A DNA stretch of 64,000 bases from Mycobacterium decipiens (GTDB taxonomy: Bacteria; Actinomycetota; Actinomycetes; Mycobacteriales; Mycobacteriaceae). Location: the NCBI RefSeq assembly GCF_963853665.1, contig NZ_OY970459.1, positions 4,402,001-4,466,000 of the forward strand, in the 5' to 3' direction. The position numbers and the translations under genes were made by a program. This document shows, piece by piece, positions 44,543 through 52,482 of the stretch. Below the pieces are notes generated by a model. It saw nothing but the letters and a program-made list of their open reading frames with translations, searched no databases and was not told where the DNA came from. Positions within the stretch are counted from its first letter, which is position 1. Each line of letters starts with the position of its first letter.

Positions 44543-44748
44543 GCCTGGGGCCGTGGCGCAGCGACGAGAGCGGCGACCGGACGGCCAATAACGCCGCCTA
44601 CCGGCAAGAAGTGCCAGGTTGTCGCCCGCCTGCAGGGCGGGGTGGCCGCGGCCGAACCGTCGCCGAGCGCGGGCCGGCAGCCGGTGCGGAACCCCACGCG
44701 ACAGCATTGACCGCGAGACCGAATCGTGCAAGTCTATTAGCTGTAAAT

Positions 44749-44763
44749 GAGAATCTCATTCTC
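44749..44763. promoter_or_regulatory. Regulon palindrome GAGAATnnnATTCTC, copy 8 (perfect)
   Basis: GAGAATCTCATTCTC, 12/12, ends 23 bases before ATG 44787. Confidence 0.8.
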
Positions 44764-44786
44764 GCCTGCCGAGAGGAGATCGTCGG

Positions 44787-45335
44787 ATGCGCCTGCAGCC
44801 GCTACCCGCCGACCGCTGGGACGAGGCAGTCCGACAGTCGCTGGTCGGCATGCTGCCCGCGGATCGCCGCAACCCGCGCGACGCCGGCGCCGCGCTGTCC
44901 ACACTTGTCCGCCACCCCGCGCTGGCCACGGCGTTTCTCGGGTTCAACATCCACCTCCTATTCGCCTCCACGCTGCCGCCACGCATTCGCGAACTGGCCA
45001 TCCTACGGATCGCACACCGCCGCGACTGCGCCTACGAATGGACCCACCACGTGACCCTGGCCAGGAAGGCGGGATTGGGCGAGGACGAGATAGCCGCGGT
45101 ACGCCGCGGGTGCAACAGTTGGGCCGCCGACGATTTCGAGCGCGCGGTGCTTACCGGTGTCGACGAACTCGACGAGAAGTCCCGGCTGTCCGACGAGACC
45201 TGGGCCACGCTCGGTGAGCATATGGACGATCCCCAGCGGATGGATTTCGTCTTCACGGTCGGCTGCTACGCGCTGCTTGCCATGGCCTTCAACACTTTCG
45301 GCGTAGAGGTCGAGCCGGACGACAAAGGAAGGTAG
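44787..45335 (+). CDS. Carboxymuconolactone decarboxylase/AhpD-like family protein
   Basis: A 182-residue AhpD-like protein: the core RIRELAILRIAHRRDCAYEWTHHVTLARKAGL is characteristic. The usual CxxC redox pair is replaced here by a single Cys in RDCAYEWTHH, so this is more like the carboxymuconolactone decarboxylase/hydratase branch. GAGGAG precedes the ATG. It leads the operon that includes the Rieske oxygenase, two bases after a 23-bp spacer from a perfect palindrome. Function unknown. Confidence 0.9.
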   Translation: MRLQPLPADRWDEAVRQSLVGMLPADRRNPRDAGAALSTLVRHPALATAFLGFNIHLLFASTLPPRIRELAILRIAHRRDCAYEWTHHVTLARKAGLGEDEIAAVRRGCNSWAADDFERAVLTGVDELDEKSRLSDETWATLGEHMDDPQRMDFVFTVGCYALLAMAFNTFGVEVEPDDKGR

Positions 45336-45337
45336 CC

Positions 45338-46627
45338 TTGCCCCACTTCGCCAAGCCAGCGGCGGGAAGCTGGACCGAAAACTATCCCGAACTGGGCACC
45401 GCACCGGTCGATTACACCGATTCGGTCGACCCGGCATTCTTCGAAGCCGAACGTGCGGCGATCTTCAAACGGACGTGGCTCAACGTCGGCCGCATCGAGC
45501 GACTGCCGCGCACCGGCAGCTACTTCACCAAGGAGCTGCCATCGGCGGGCCGGGGTATGTCGGTGATCGTGGTCAAGACCAAGGATGGGTCGGTCAAGGC
45601 GTTTCACAATGTCTGCCGCCACCGCGGAAACAAGCTGGTGTGGAACGACTATCCGCACGAGGAGACGTCCGGCAACTGCCGCCAGTTCACCTGCAAGTAC
45701 CACGCCTGGCGCTACAGCCTCGACGGCAACTTGACCTTCATCCAGCAGGAGGACGAGTTCTTCAACGTCGACAAGAGCCAGTTTGGGCTGGTGCCGGTCC
45801 GCTGTGACGTGTGGGAGGGCTTCATCTTCATCAATTTCGACCAAGACGCAAGGCCGCTCAACGAATACCTCGGATCACTGGCCAAGGGCATCGAAGGCTA
45901 CCCGTTCCACGAGATGACCGAAATCTACTCCTACCGGGCTGAGGTTGGCAGCAACTGGAAGCTGTTCATCGACGCGTTCGCCGAGTTCTATCACGCCCCG
46001 GTGCTGCACCAGAAACAGTACACCCCAGAGGAAGCCGCAAAAATCCAGAAGCACGGCTTCGAGGCGCTGCATTACGAGCTGGCAAGCCCGCACGGGATGA
46101 TCTCCACCTGGGGCGGTCAGTCGCCGCCGGCCGACCTGAACATGGTGAAACCCATGGACCGCGCGCTGCGCAGCGGGCTGTTCGGCCCCTGGGAACGACC
46201 CGACATCGAGGGACTCGATCCGCTCCCGCTCGGTGTCAACCCGACGAAAGCCAAGCAGTGGGGCATCGATTCGTGGCACTTCTTCCCCAACTTCATGCTG
46301 CTGATCTGGGCGCCCGGCTGGTATCTCACCTACCACTATTGGCCTACCGCCGTGGACAAGCACATTTTCGAGACCACCCTGTACTTCGTGCCGCCGAAGA
46401 GCGCGCGGGAACGGTTGGCCCAAGAGCTGGCCGCGGTGACATTCAAGGAGTACGCACTTCAGGACGCCAACACCCTGGAAGCAACCCAGACCATGATCGG
46501 CACCAGGGTGGTCAAGGAGTTTCCCCTGTGCGATCAGGAAATCCTGCTCCGCCACCTACACAAGGTGACCGGGGATTATGTAAAGGAGTACGCCAACAAT
46601 GGCTTCCCCGAACGAATTGCCAACTGA
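45338..46627 (+). CDS. Rieske non-heme iron oxygenase, alpha subunit
   Basis: A 429-residue ring-hydroxylating oxygenase alpha subunit. The Rieske cluster is bound by Cys93-x-His95 (CRHRG) and Cys119-x2-His122 (CKYHAW). The mononuclear iron site has His219 and His224 (DAFAEFYHAPVLH), with Asp212 as the bridging acid and Asp376 as likely third ligand. It starts at TTG 45338 with AAAGGAAGG upstream. No beta subunit or reductase is adjacent; the 111-residue downstream gene overlaps it. Substrate unknown. Confidence 0.94.
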   Translation: MPHFAKPAAGSWTENYPELGTAPVDYTDSVDPAFFEAERAAIFKRTWLNVGRIERLPRTGSYFTKELPSAGRGMSVIVVKTKDGSVKAFHNVCRHRGNKLVWNDYPHEETSGNCRQFTCKYHAWRYSLDGNLTFIQQEDEFFNVDKSQFGLVPVRCDVWEGFIFINFDQDARPLNEYLGSLAKGIEGYPFHEMTEIYSYRAEVGSNWKLFIDAFAEFYHAPVLHQKQYTPEEAAKIQKHGFEALHYELASPHGMISTWGGQSPPADLNMVKPMDRALRSGLFGPWERPDIEGLDPLPLGVNPTKAKQWGIDSWHFFPNFMLLIWAPGWYLTYHYWPTAVDKHIFETTLYFVPPKSARERLAQELAAVTFKEYALQDANTLEATQTMIGTRVVKEFPLCDQEILLRHLHKVTGDYVKEYANNGFPERIAN

Positions 46628-46934
46628 ATTCGCCGATCTGGAGCCCTATCTGGATTGGAACCTGGCCACCGAGCCCGAGCGCTACGCCAAGCGGTTGGCC
46701 TCCACGATGACCGAGATGCAAGCGTTCTACGACGCGGCCTTCCCCCGCCTGAACGACGTGATCGCGTATTGCGACAAGTACCCGCTGGACGAAATGCCTG
46801 AGGACGCACAGACACTCATGCACCTGATGCAGTCGCTGGTCATGGTGTCATTTCCGGTCGAGGCGTGGAAGCAACCGCGAGTCCCCGACAGCGGCGCGGC
46901 GTGGGTGGAGCTAGTCAAAGAGCCGGTGATCTGA
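46599..46934 (+). CDS. Small conserved protein linked to the Rieske oxygenase
   Basis: A 111-residue acidic, helical protein (ELPTEFADLEPYLDWNLATE, TLMHLMQSLVMVSFPVEAW). It overlaps the oxygenase gene by 29 bases and has AAGGAG upstream, so it is likely co-translated. I do not recognise the family. Its tight linkage suggests a small partner or assembly factor of the oxygenase. Confidence 0.7.
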   Translation: MASPNELPTEFADLEPYLDWNLATEPERYAKRLASTMTEMQAFYDAAFPRLNDVIAYCDKYPLDEMPEDAQTLMHLMQSLVMVSFPVEAWKQPRVPDSGAAWVELVKEPVI

Positions 46935-46936
46935 CG

Positions 46937-48160
46937 GTGCTGACGCTCAAGGCGGCCGGGCTACTCGACGTCGACGCCGGGGAGATAATCCGGCCCGGCG
47001 TCCTGCATGTCGACGGCGGCCAAATCGCAGGAGTCGGCGGCGCCGCCGAGGGCGAGCTGATTGATCTAGGAGACCAGATCCTGCTGCCCGGGTTGATGGA
47101 CATGGAGGTCAACCTGCTGATGGGCGGGCGCGGTGAGAAACCCGGGCTGTCTCAGGTCACCGACGACCCGCCGACGCGGGTGTTGCGCGCGATAGGCAAC
47201 GCCCGGCGCACGCTGCGCGCCGGGTTCACCACGGTCCGCAACCTCGGGCTGTTCGTCAAGACCGGCGGGTACCTGCTCGATGTCGCGCTGGGCAAGGCAA
47301 TTGACGCGGGCTGGATCGACGGTCCCCGGATCGTGCCGGCCGGACATGCCATTACCCCCACCGGCGGCCATCTGGATCCGACAATGTTCGCCGCGTTTGC
47401 ACCGCATGTGCTGGAGCTGACCGTTCAGGAGGGCATCGCCAACGGAGTCGATGAGATCCGGCGCGCGGTCCGCTATCAGATCAAACACGGCGCCGCACTA
47501 ATCAAGGTCTGTTGCTCGGGCGGGGTGATGTCCCTGACGGGCCCGCCTGGCGCGCAGCATTATTCGGACGAGGAGCTGCGCACCATCGTCGACGAGGCAC
47601 ACCGGCGTGGCCTGCGAGTCGCCGCGCACGCACACGGCGCCGAGGCCGTCAAACATGCGGTCGAGGCCGGGATCGACTGCATCGAGCACGGCTTTCTGAT
47701 CGACGACGAAGCGATCGCGATGATGGTCGAGCACGGCACCTTCCTGGTGACCACCCGGCGCCTGGCCGAAGGAATGGACGTCTCCCATGCTCCGCCGCCG
47801 TTACAGGCCAAGGCCGCCGAGATGTTTCCGAAGGCGCGCGGATCGTTGCTGGCCGCCTACGAAGCCGGCGTGAAAATTGCGGTCGGCACCGATGCCCCCG
47901 CGATTCCGCACGGCCGCAACGCCGACGAGCTGGTCACCCTTGCCGACTGGGGACTGCCGCCGTTGGCGGTGCTGCGGGCGGCTACCCTGACCGCCGCCGA
48001 GCTCATCAACGCCACCGACCGGGGACGGCTGGCCGAAGGGCTACTCGCCGACGTCATCGCGGTACCCGGCGATCCGTTGTCTGACATCGGCGTTACCCAG
48101 AAGGTGGGCTTCGTGATGAAAGGGGGTCAGGTCGTTGTCAACACCTCGGTCAAGAACTGA
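46937..48160 (+). CDS. Metal-dependent amidohydrolase (imidazolonepropionase/prolidase-like) with altered metal motif
   Basis: A 407-residue amidohydrolase with a composite barrel. Lys190 (ALIKVCCSGG), His231 (AAHAHG), His251 (IEHG) and Asp319 (VGTDAP) fit the binuclear metal site. The first HxH, expected after PGL(I/M)D, reads MEVNL (Glu57, Asn59) instead, so one metal site is changed. GTG 46937 begins 2 bases after the upstream stop. It is unlike the amidohydrolase-2 genes. Role unknown. Confidence 0.88.
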   Translation: MLTLKAAGLLDVDAGEIIRPGVLHVDGGQIAGVGGAAEGELIDLGDQILLPGLMDMEVNLLMGGRGEKPGLSQVTDDPPTRVLRAIGNARRTLRAGFTTVRNLGLFVKTGGYLLDVALGKAIDAGWIDGPRIVPAGHAITPTGGHLDPTMFAAFAPHVLELTVQEGIANGVDEIRRAVRYQIKHGAALIKVCCSGGVMSLTGPPGAQHYSDEELRTIVDEAHRRGLRVAAHAHGAEAVKHAVEAGIDCIEHGFLIDDEAIAMMVEHGTFLVTTRRLAEGMDVSHAPPPLQAKAAEMFPKARGSLLAAYEAGVKIAVGTDAPAIPHGRNADELVTLADWGLPPLAVLRAATLTAAELINATDRGRLAEGLLADVIAVPGDPLSDIGVTQKVGFVMKGGQVVVNTSVKN

Positions 48161-48626
48161 CGACCTCGTCGAGATCCAGCAGGTTCTCGCCCGTTACGCG
48201 GTCTTTATCACCCGGGAAGACATCGACGGGCTGCTCGGCGTCTTCACCCCCGACGGAACCTACAGCGCGTTCGGTGACACGTACGCACTGGACCGATTCC
48301 CCGAACTGGTGGCCGCCGCCCCGAAGGGCTTGTTTCTCACCGGGACCGCGGCGGTGGAGTTGGACGGCGATACGGCGAGCGGCACCCAACCCCTGTGCTT
48401 CATCGAACACGCAACTCACGACATGCGGATCGGCTACTACCGCGACACCTACTCCCGCACCGGCGACGGCTGGCGACTAAAAACCCGTGCCATGACGTTC
48501 ATTCGCCGCAGCGGCATGCACGACTCCGGGCGTCCGCACGCCGTCGACCGCCCGACGACAAGGCGGGCCGTGCAACGGCCCGAGGTGGGGGTACCACCCG
48601 CTTGCGGAGGAGAGCCGGGAAATTGA
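48135..48626 (+). CDS. SnoaL-like (NTF2 fold) protein
   Basis: A 163-residue SnoaL-like protein: EIQQVLARYAVFITREDIDGLLGVFTPDGTYS, then HDMRIGYYRDTYSRTGDGWRLKTRAMTFIRR. The last 30 residues are a poorly structured Arg/Pro-rich tail. TTG 48135 overlaps the upstream gene by 26 bases. The stop overlaps the TTG of the dehydrogenase (TTGA). It may bind or isomerise a small pathway intermediate. Confidence 0.82.
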   Translation: MSTPRSRTDDLVEIQQVLARYAVFITREDIDGLLGVFTPDGTYSAFGDTYALDRFPELVAAAPKGLFLTGTAAVELDGDTASGTQPLCFIEHATHDMRIGYYRDTYSRTGDGWRLKTRAMTFIRRSGMHDSGRPHAVDRPTTRRAVQRPEVGVPPACGGEPGN

Positions 48627-49729
48627 GACCACCCGCAACCATGAAGGTCGACCAGTTCCGTGCTGGCGTGCGCGCATGGCTCGCCGACAACGATCTGACC
48701 CCTGGATCCGACCACTCGCTGCGGGGCCAGATGGCCCAACTCGCCCGAGTCCACCGGGCGCTCTATGACGCGGGCTGGATGCGCTACGGGTGGCCCGCTG
48801 AGGTCGGCGGCTTGGGCGGCCCCGCGGTGCTGCGCGCGATCCTCGGTGAGGAGGTCGTCGGCCGTCGTCTCGCCGAACCGGGGCCCTACTCGATGGCCGA
48901 GGTGCTCGTGCCCACCATAATCGACTACGCGCCTAGACAACTCGCAGCGGACATGGTGCCGCGGCTACTCAGCGGGAGTGAACACTGGTGTCAGGGCTTT
49001 TCCGAACCGGAATCCGGCAGTGATTTGGCATCGCTGTCTACCCGCGCCACCGCCGCTGGCGAGGACTGGATTGTCAACGGGCAGAAAGTCTGGACCAGTT
49101 TCGCGCAGTTCGCCACCCGATGCGTCCTGCTCACCCGCACCGCGGCCGGCCATGCCGGGATCACCGCCTTTTTCGTCGACATGGACAGCCCAGGAATCAC
49201 GGTTCGGCCACTGCGCACCATGCATGGGGTCGATGAGTTTTGCGAGGTGTACTTCGACGATGTGGTGATCCCGGCGAGCCGGATGCTCGGCCGGCCTGGC
49301 GATGGCTGGCGGCTCGCGATGGATCTGCTGCCCCATGAGCGCTCAACGTGCTTTTGGCAACGGATCGCCTACCTCTACGCGCGATTCGATGAGCTCATTG
49401 CCGAAGCCTCAGATCCCGACGAGTCCGGGCTTGGCGCAGCGTATCTGGCGCTACACACGTTGCGCTGCCGGTCGCGCGCCACCCAGCGCCGGTTGGGCAA
49501 TACAGCGCGGCTCGGGCCGGAGACCTCTGTTGACAAGGTGCTGCTGGCCACTGCCGAGCAACGGCTCTACGACACCGTTCGTGAGCAGCTGCCCGGAGCC
49601 ATCGAGCTCGACGACACACCGTGGCGGTCGGAATACCTGTACTCGCGCGCGGCGACCATCTACGGCGGTACCGCCGAGATTCAGCGCAATATCATCGCCC
49701 GCCGGCTGCTTCACCTTCCGCGGGAGTGA
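48623..49729 (+). CDS. Acyl-CoA dehydrogenase, large subunit type
   Basis: A 368-residue acyl-CoA dehydrogenase with QGFSEPESGSDLAS, NGQKVWTSFAQFA, and IYGGTAEIQRNIIARRLL. I start at TTG 48623, which overlaps the preceding stop and fits the GGAGGAGAG ribosome site; ATG 48641 is too far from it. It precedes a 270-residue partner and resembles the FadE alpha-type subunits of steroid-side-chain enzymes. Confidence 0.92.
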   Translation: MRPPATMKVDQFRAGVRAWLADNDLTPGSDHSLRGQMAQLARVHRALYDAGWMRYGWPAEVGGLGGPAVLRAILGEEVVGRRLAEPGPYSMAEVLVPTIIDYAPRQLAADMVPRLLSGSEHWCQGFSEPESGSDLASLSTRATAAGEDWIVNGQKVWTSFAQFATRCVLLTRTAAGHAGITAFFVDMDSPGITVRPLRTMHGVDEFCEVYFDDVVIPASRMLGRPGDGWRLAMDLLPHERSTCFWQRIAYLYARFDELIAEASDPDESGLGAAYLALHTLRCRSRATQRRLGNTARLGPETSVDKVLLATAEQRLYDTVREQLPGAIELDDTPWRSEYLYSRAATIYGGTAEIQRNIIARRLLHLPRE

Positions 49730-49731
49730 TC

Positions 49732-50544
49732 GTGGACGTCACCACCGACCCCGAGTCGCTGCGCCTGCTGGCCGAATCGGTGCGAACCACCATGACCGGA
49801 TCTTCGCTGACGTCAGGCAGCATGCTCGACGCGGCCATGGCCGACCTCGGCTGGTTGGACATGCTCGATGAAGTGCCGGACATCGCAATTCCGTTGGTGT
49901 TCCGACTGCTTGGTGAGACCGGTGCGCACGCACCCGTTCTCAACGACGTCGTGCTGCGGGCCGCCGGATACCCGGGCGGGGGCACCATGCCACTTCCGTT
50001 TGCCGGCGGCTCCTGGGTGGTCTGGGAGCGTACCGACCAGGCCAGTTGCGCGCTGGACAGTGACCTTCCGATACACCGTGTGCCAGCAGGCAACCCGGCA
50101 CCACTGGCCGCGGGGCGGCTGGCCGCGGGCTGGTGGTTGGTCGGCACCAGCCGCGCGATGCTGTCACTGGCGCGTCAGCACGCCGTCGACCGCATTCAAT
50201 TCGGCAGGCCCATCGCGTCTTTCCAGGCGATCCGGCATCGGCTGGCCGAGACACTCGTTGCGATCGAAGGCGCCGAGGCGACACTGGAGGTTGCCGGCGA
50301 TGTATCCGATGAGTTCGCGTGCCTGCTGGCCAAGGCCGCGGCGGGCCAGGCGGCGCTGACCGCCGCACGCCACTGCCAGCAGGTGCTCGGCGGCCTCGGC
50401 TTCACCGCCGAGCACCGGCTGCACCGCCACGTGAAGCGGGCGCTGACCTTGGACGGACTGCTCGGCAGTTCGCGAGAGCTGACCCGCGAGGCCGGAGACA
50501 TCCTGCGCGTCAAGGGATCTGCACCCAGGTTGGCACATCTCTAA
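49732..50544 (+). CDS. Acyl-CoA dehydrogenase, small partner subunit
   Basis: A 270-residue short dehydrogenase. The N-terminal domain is strongly reduced. The C-domain has RIQFGRPIASFQAIRHRLAE and QVLGGLGFTAEHRLHRHVKR, matching partner subunits such as the one at 24442. GGGAG sits 5 bases before GTG 49732; a GTG at 49726 overlapping the previous stop is the alternative. It likely forms a heteromer with the upstream product. Confidence 0.88.
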   Translation: MDVTTDPESLRLLAESVRTTMTGSSLTSGSMLDAAMADLGWLDMLDEVPDIAIPLVFRLLGETGAHAPVLNDVVLRAAGYPGGGTMPLPFAGGSWVVWERTDQASCALDSDLPIHRVPAGNPAPLAAGRLAAGWWLVGTSRAMLSLARQHAVDRIQFGRPIASFQAIRHRLAETLVAIEGAEATLEVAGDVSDEFACLLAKAAAGQAALTAARHCQQVLGGLGFTAEHRLHRHVKRALTLDGLLGSSRELTREAGDILRVKGSAPRLAHL

Positions 50545-50567
50545 CACACCGCGCCACCGTCGCGGAT

Positions 50568-51467
50568 TCAGTTTCGCGCAGGCTGGTTGCGCGGCAAGTC
50601 CAATATTCGCTCGGCGATAATGTTCCGCTGGATCTCCGAAGTGCCGCCGGCGATGGTCGCGGCGAAGGTGCGCGCGTAACGGTCGAACCAGCTGCCGTAG
50701 TGGCTGTCCAGGTTGAGCGCAGCGAAAGGGGCGGTGACCGCGGGGTGCACTAGCCCGTCGAGGCCCGCGGCGTTCAGCGCATCCGCGCAGGCGCGCTGCA
50801 AGGCCTCCGATCCGAGGAGCTTGAGCACCGACTGGGCGGGCACATCCTCTTCCCCGCGAGCTGCCCGCGCCAGAGTCGCGGACCCCAGCAGCCGCAGCGC
50901 TTGCGAATCCATCACCAACGTGGCGTAGCGATCCCGTTCCAGCACGCCCGACGGACTGAAATCGACTGTCAGCTGGTGCAATAGGTCGGCATACCCCATC
51001 CACAACATGACGCGTTCGTGACCCAGGGAACCGGTTGCCACTCGCCAACCCCCGTTGAGCGGACCCACCAAGTTCTGGACCGGTACCCGCACGTCGGTGA
51101 AAAACACCTCGTTGAAGTCGACATCGTTGATGTCGCACACCGATGCGAACGGACGGCGCACCACACCGGGCGTATCGGTCGGGATCAACAGCACACTGAT
51201 GCCGCGGTGCTTCGGCAGCTTCGCGTCGGTGCGCACGAACGCCAACAGCACATCGCGCCCGCCGAACTCCTCGGTGTTGCCCGGCAGCAGCCACCCATTG
51301 TCGAACAGCAGCCGCTGCCACCGGCGCGCCCACTGCGGGATGTGTGAACACGACCGCGGCCGCTCGAACCCTTCGGCTGGACCGAGTAGCGCGGGCAGAT
51401 GCCGATCAAGGAAGGCTGCGAACTCGGCGCGGAACGCCTCGACGTCGGCGTCAAACCTCAGCTGCAC
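50568..51467 (-). CDS. Acyl-CoA dehydrogenase with an internal in-frame deletion
   Basis: A 299-residue protein closely related to the 391-residue dehydrogenase at 23283. It is collinear from MQLRFDADVEAFRAEFAAFL to EFGGR, then jumps directly to DVLLAFVRTD. About 100 residues are missing, including the FAD/substrate motif (SEPSAGSD) and the NGQKVWTSG segment. The C-terminal IAGGTSEIQRNIIAERILDLP is intact. It is probably a non-functional or regulatory remnant. It is divergent from the TetR across a perfect palindrome. Confidence 0.88.
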   Translation of the reverse strand: MQLRFDADVEAFRAEFAAFLDRHLPALLGPAEGFERPRSCSHIPQWARRWQRLLFDNGWLLPGNTEEFGGRDVLLAFVRTDAKLPKHRGISVLLIPTDTPGVVRRPFASVCDINDVDFNEVFFTDVRVPVQNLVGPLNGGWRVATGSLGHERVMLWMGYADLLHQLTVDFSPSGVLERDRYATLVMDSQALRLLGSATLARAARGEEDVPAQSVLKLLGSEALQRACADALNAAGLDGLVHPAVTAPFAALNLDSHYGSWFDRYARTFAATIAGGTSEIQRNIIAERILDLPRNQPARN

Positions 51468-51519
51468 GGCACTCCTCGGTACTTGCTGTTTCGATTACGC
51501 TTCCCAAACACACGTGCAA

Positions 51520-51534
51520 GAGAATAGTATTCTC
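51520..51534. promoter_or_regulatory. Regulon palindrome GAGAATnnnATTCTC, copy 9 (perfect)
   Basis: GAGAATAGTATTCTC, extended to 17 bp by A/T on each side (51519-51535). It is centred in the 102-bp gap between the divergent truncated dehydrogenase and TetR genes. Confidence 0.85.
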
Positions 51535-51569
51535 TCCATTAGCAAGTTACAATCTCCAAACCAGCGTCC

Positions 51570-52316
51570 ATGAGGGGGTCGAGCACACCGATGGCGCGAC
51601 GTTCTCCGGTAAAGTCCAACCATGTTCTTTCCTCGCGGCAACTGTCCGAGCCGCCCGTGAGTAGCCCCAGTGAAGAGCCGGCCTGGAAGCAGCGCGCGGT
51701 CGAGCGATCCATCAAGACCGCGAAACTGCGGGCGGCGCAGCGCGTTCAGCGCTTCCTGGACGCAGCACAGGCCATCATTATCGAGAAAGGCAGCACGGAC
51801 TTTACCGTCCAGGAGGTGGTGGACCGCTCCCGTCAGTCGCTGCGGAGTTTCTATCTGCAGTTCGACGGCAAGCATGAGCTCTTGCTCGCGCTGTTCGAAG
51901 ATGCCCTGAGTCGATCGGCCGACCAGATTCGCGCCGCGACGGAAAGCCACACCGATCCCCTGGCGCGGCTCAAGGTCGCCATCGAGCTGTTGTACGAGGC
52001 TTCACGTCCCGACCCGACGGCAAAACGGCCGCTGTTCACCGACTTTGCGCCGCGGTTGCTGGTTACCCATCCGGCGGAGGTCAAGATCGCCCACGCGCCG
52101 CTGGTTGCGTTGCTGACCGAGCTGATGGAAGCCGCCCGCGACGCCGGCGAGTTGCGCGCCGAAATCAACCCCAAGCGGATCGCGGCGATGACGATGCAGA
52201 CGGTCATGTTCATCGCACAGTCCAGCGGCAGCTCCGACGACGGGACGGCCCACCCCATCACCGCCGACGAGGTGTGGGACTTCTGTTCGCGCGGATTCGC
52301 CAGCACCAAGGCTTGA
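51570..52316 (+). CDS. TetR family regulator, candidate repressor of the catabolic regulon
   Basis: A 248-residue TetR regulator with a long disordered N-terminus (about 50 residues), an HTH at about 61-108 (QRFLDAAQAIIIEKGSTDFT through FYLQFDGKHELLLALF), and a TetR C-domain with DFAPRLLVTHPAEVKI. ATG 51570 may be replaced by ATG 51591. A perfect palindrome lies 36 bases upstream, and the same palindrome occurs at many nearby promoters, so this protein is the best candidate for the regulon repressor. The binding itself is not shown. Confidence 0.85.
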   Translation: MRGSSTPMARRSPVKSNHVLSSRQLSEPPVSSPSEEPAWKQRAVERSIKTAKLRAAQRVQRFLDAAQAIIIEKGSTDFTVQEVVDRSRQSLRSFYLQFDGKHELLLALFEDALSRSADQIRAATESHTDPLARLKVAIELLYEASRPDPTAKRPLFTDFAPRLLVTHPAEVKIAHAPLVALLTELMEAARDAGELRAEINPKRIAAMTMQTVMFIAQSSGSSDDGTAHPITADEVWDFCSRGFASTKA

Positions 52317-52361
52317 TCGCGACCCCGGCAGCCGTTCGACGGACCCCCCCTCGATTGGTAT

Positions 52362-52376
52362 GAGAATGCTATTCTT
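52362..52376. promoter_or_regulatory. Regulon palindrome GAGAATnnnATTCTC, copy 10 (11/12)
   Basis: GAGAATGCTATTCTT matches 11 of 12 positions, 106 bases before the P450 start at 52483. Confidence 0.7.
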
Positions 52377-52482
52377 CATCACCAAGAACGCCAAATAGCT
52401 GAAACGGATTCCTCGTTGACGCCCTGGGTGGGTGATGACAGGGTTCGGATGCGGCAGCGGTTCCGGCGAGAGGCGAGTATCC

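Larger units (their letters stand above)
44444..44786. other. Divergent promoter region of 343 bp
   Basis: Between the amidohydrolase operon (minus) and the AhpD-like operon (plus). It contains weak palindromes near the minus genes and a perfect one near the plus genes. Short open frames here are spurious. Confidence 0.5.
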
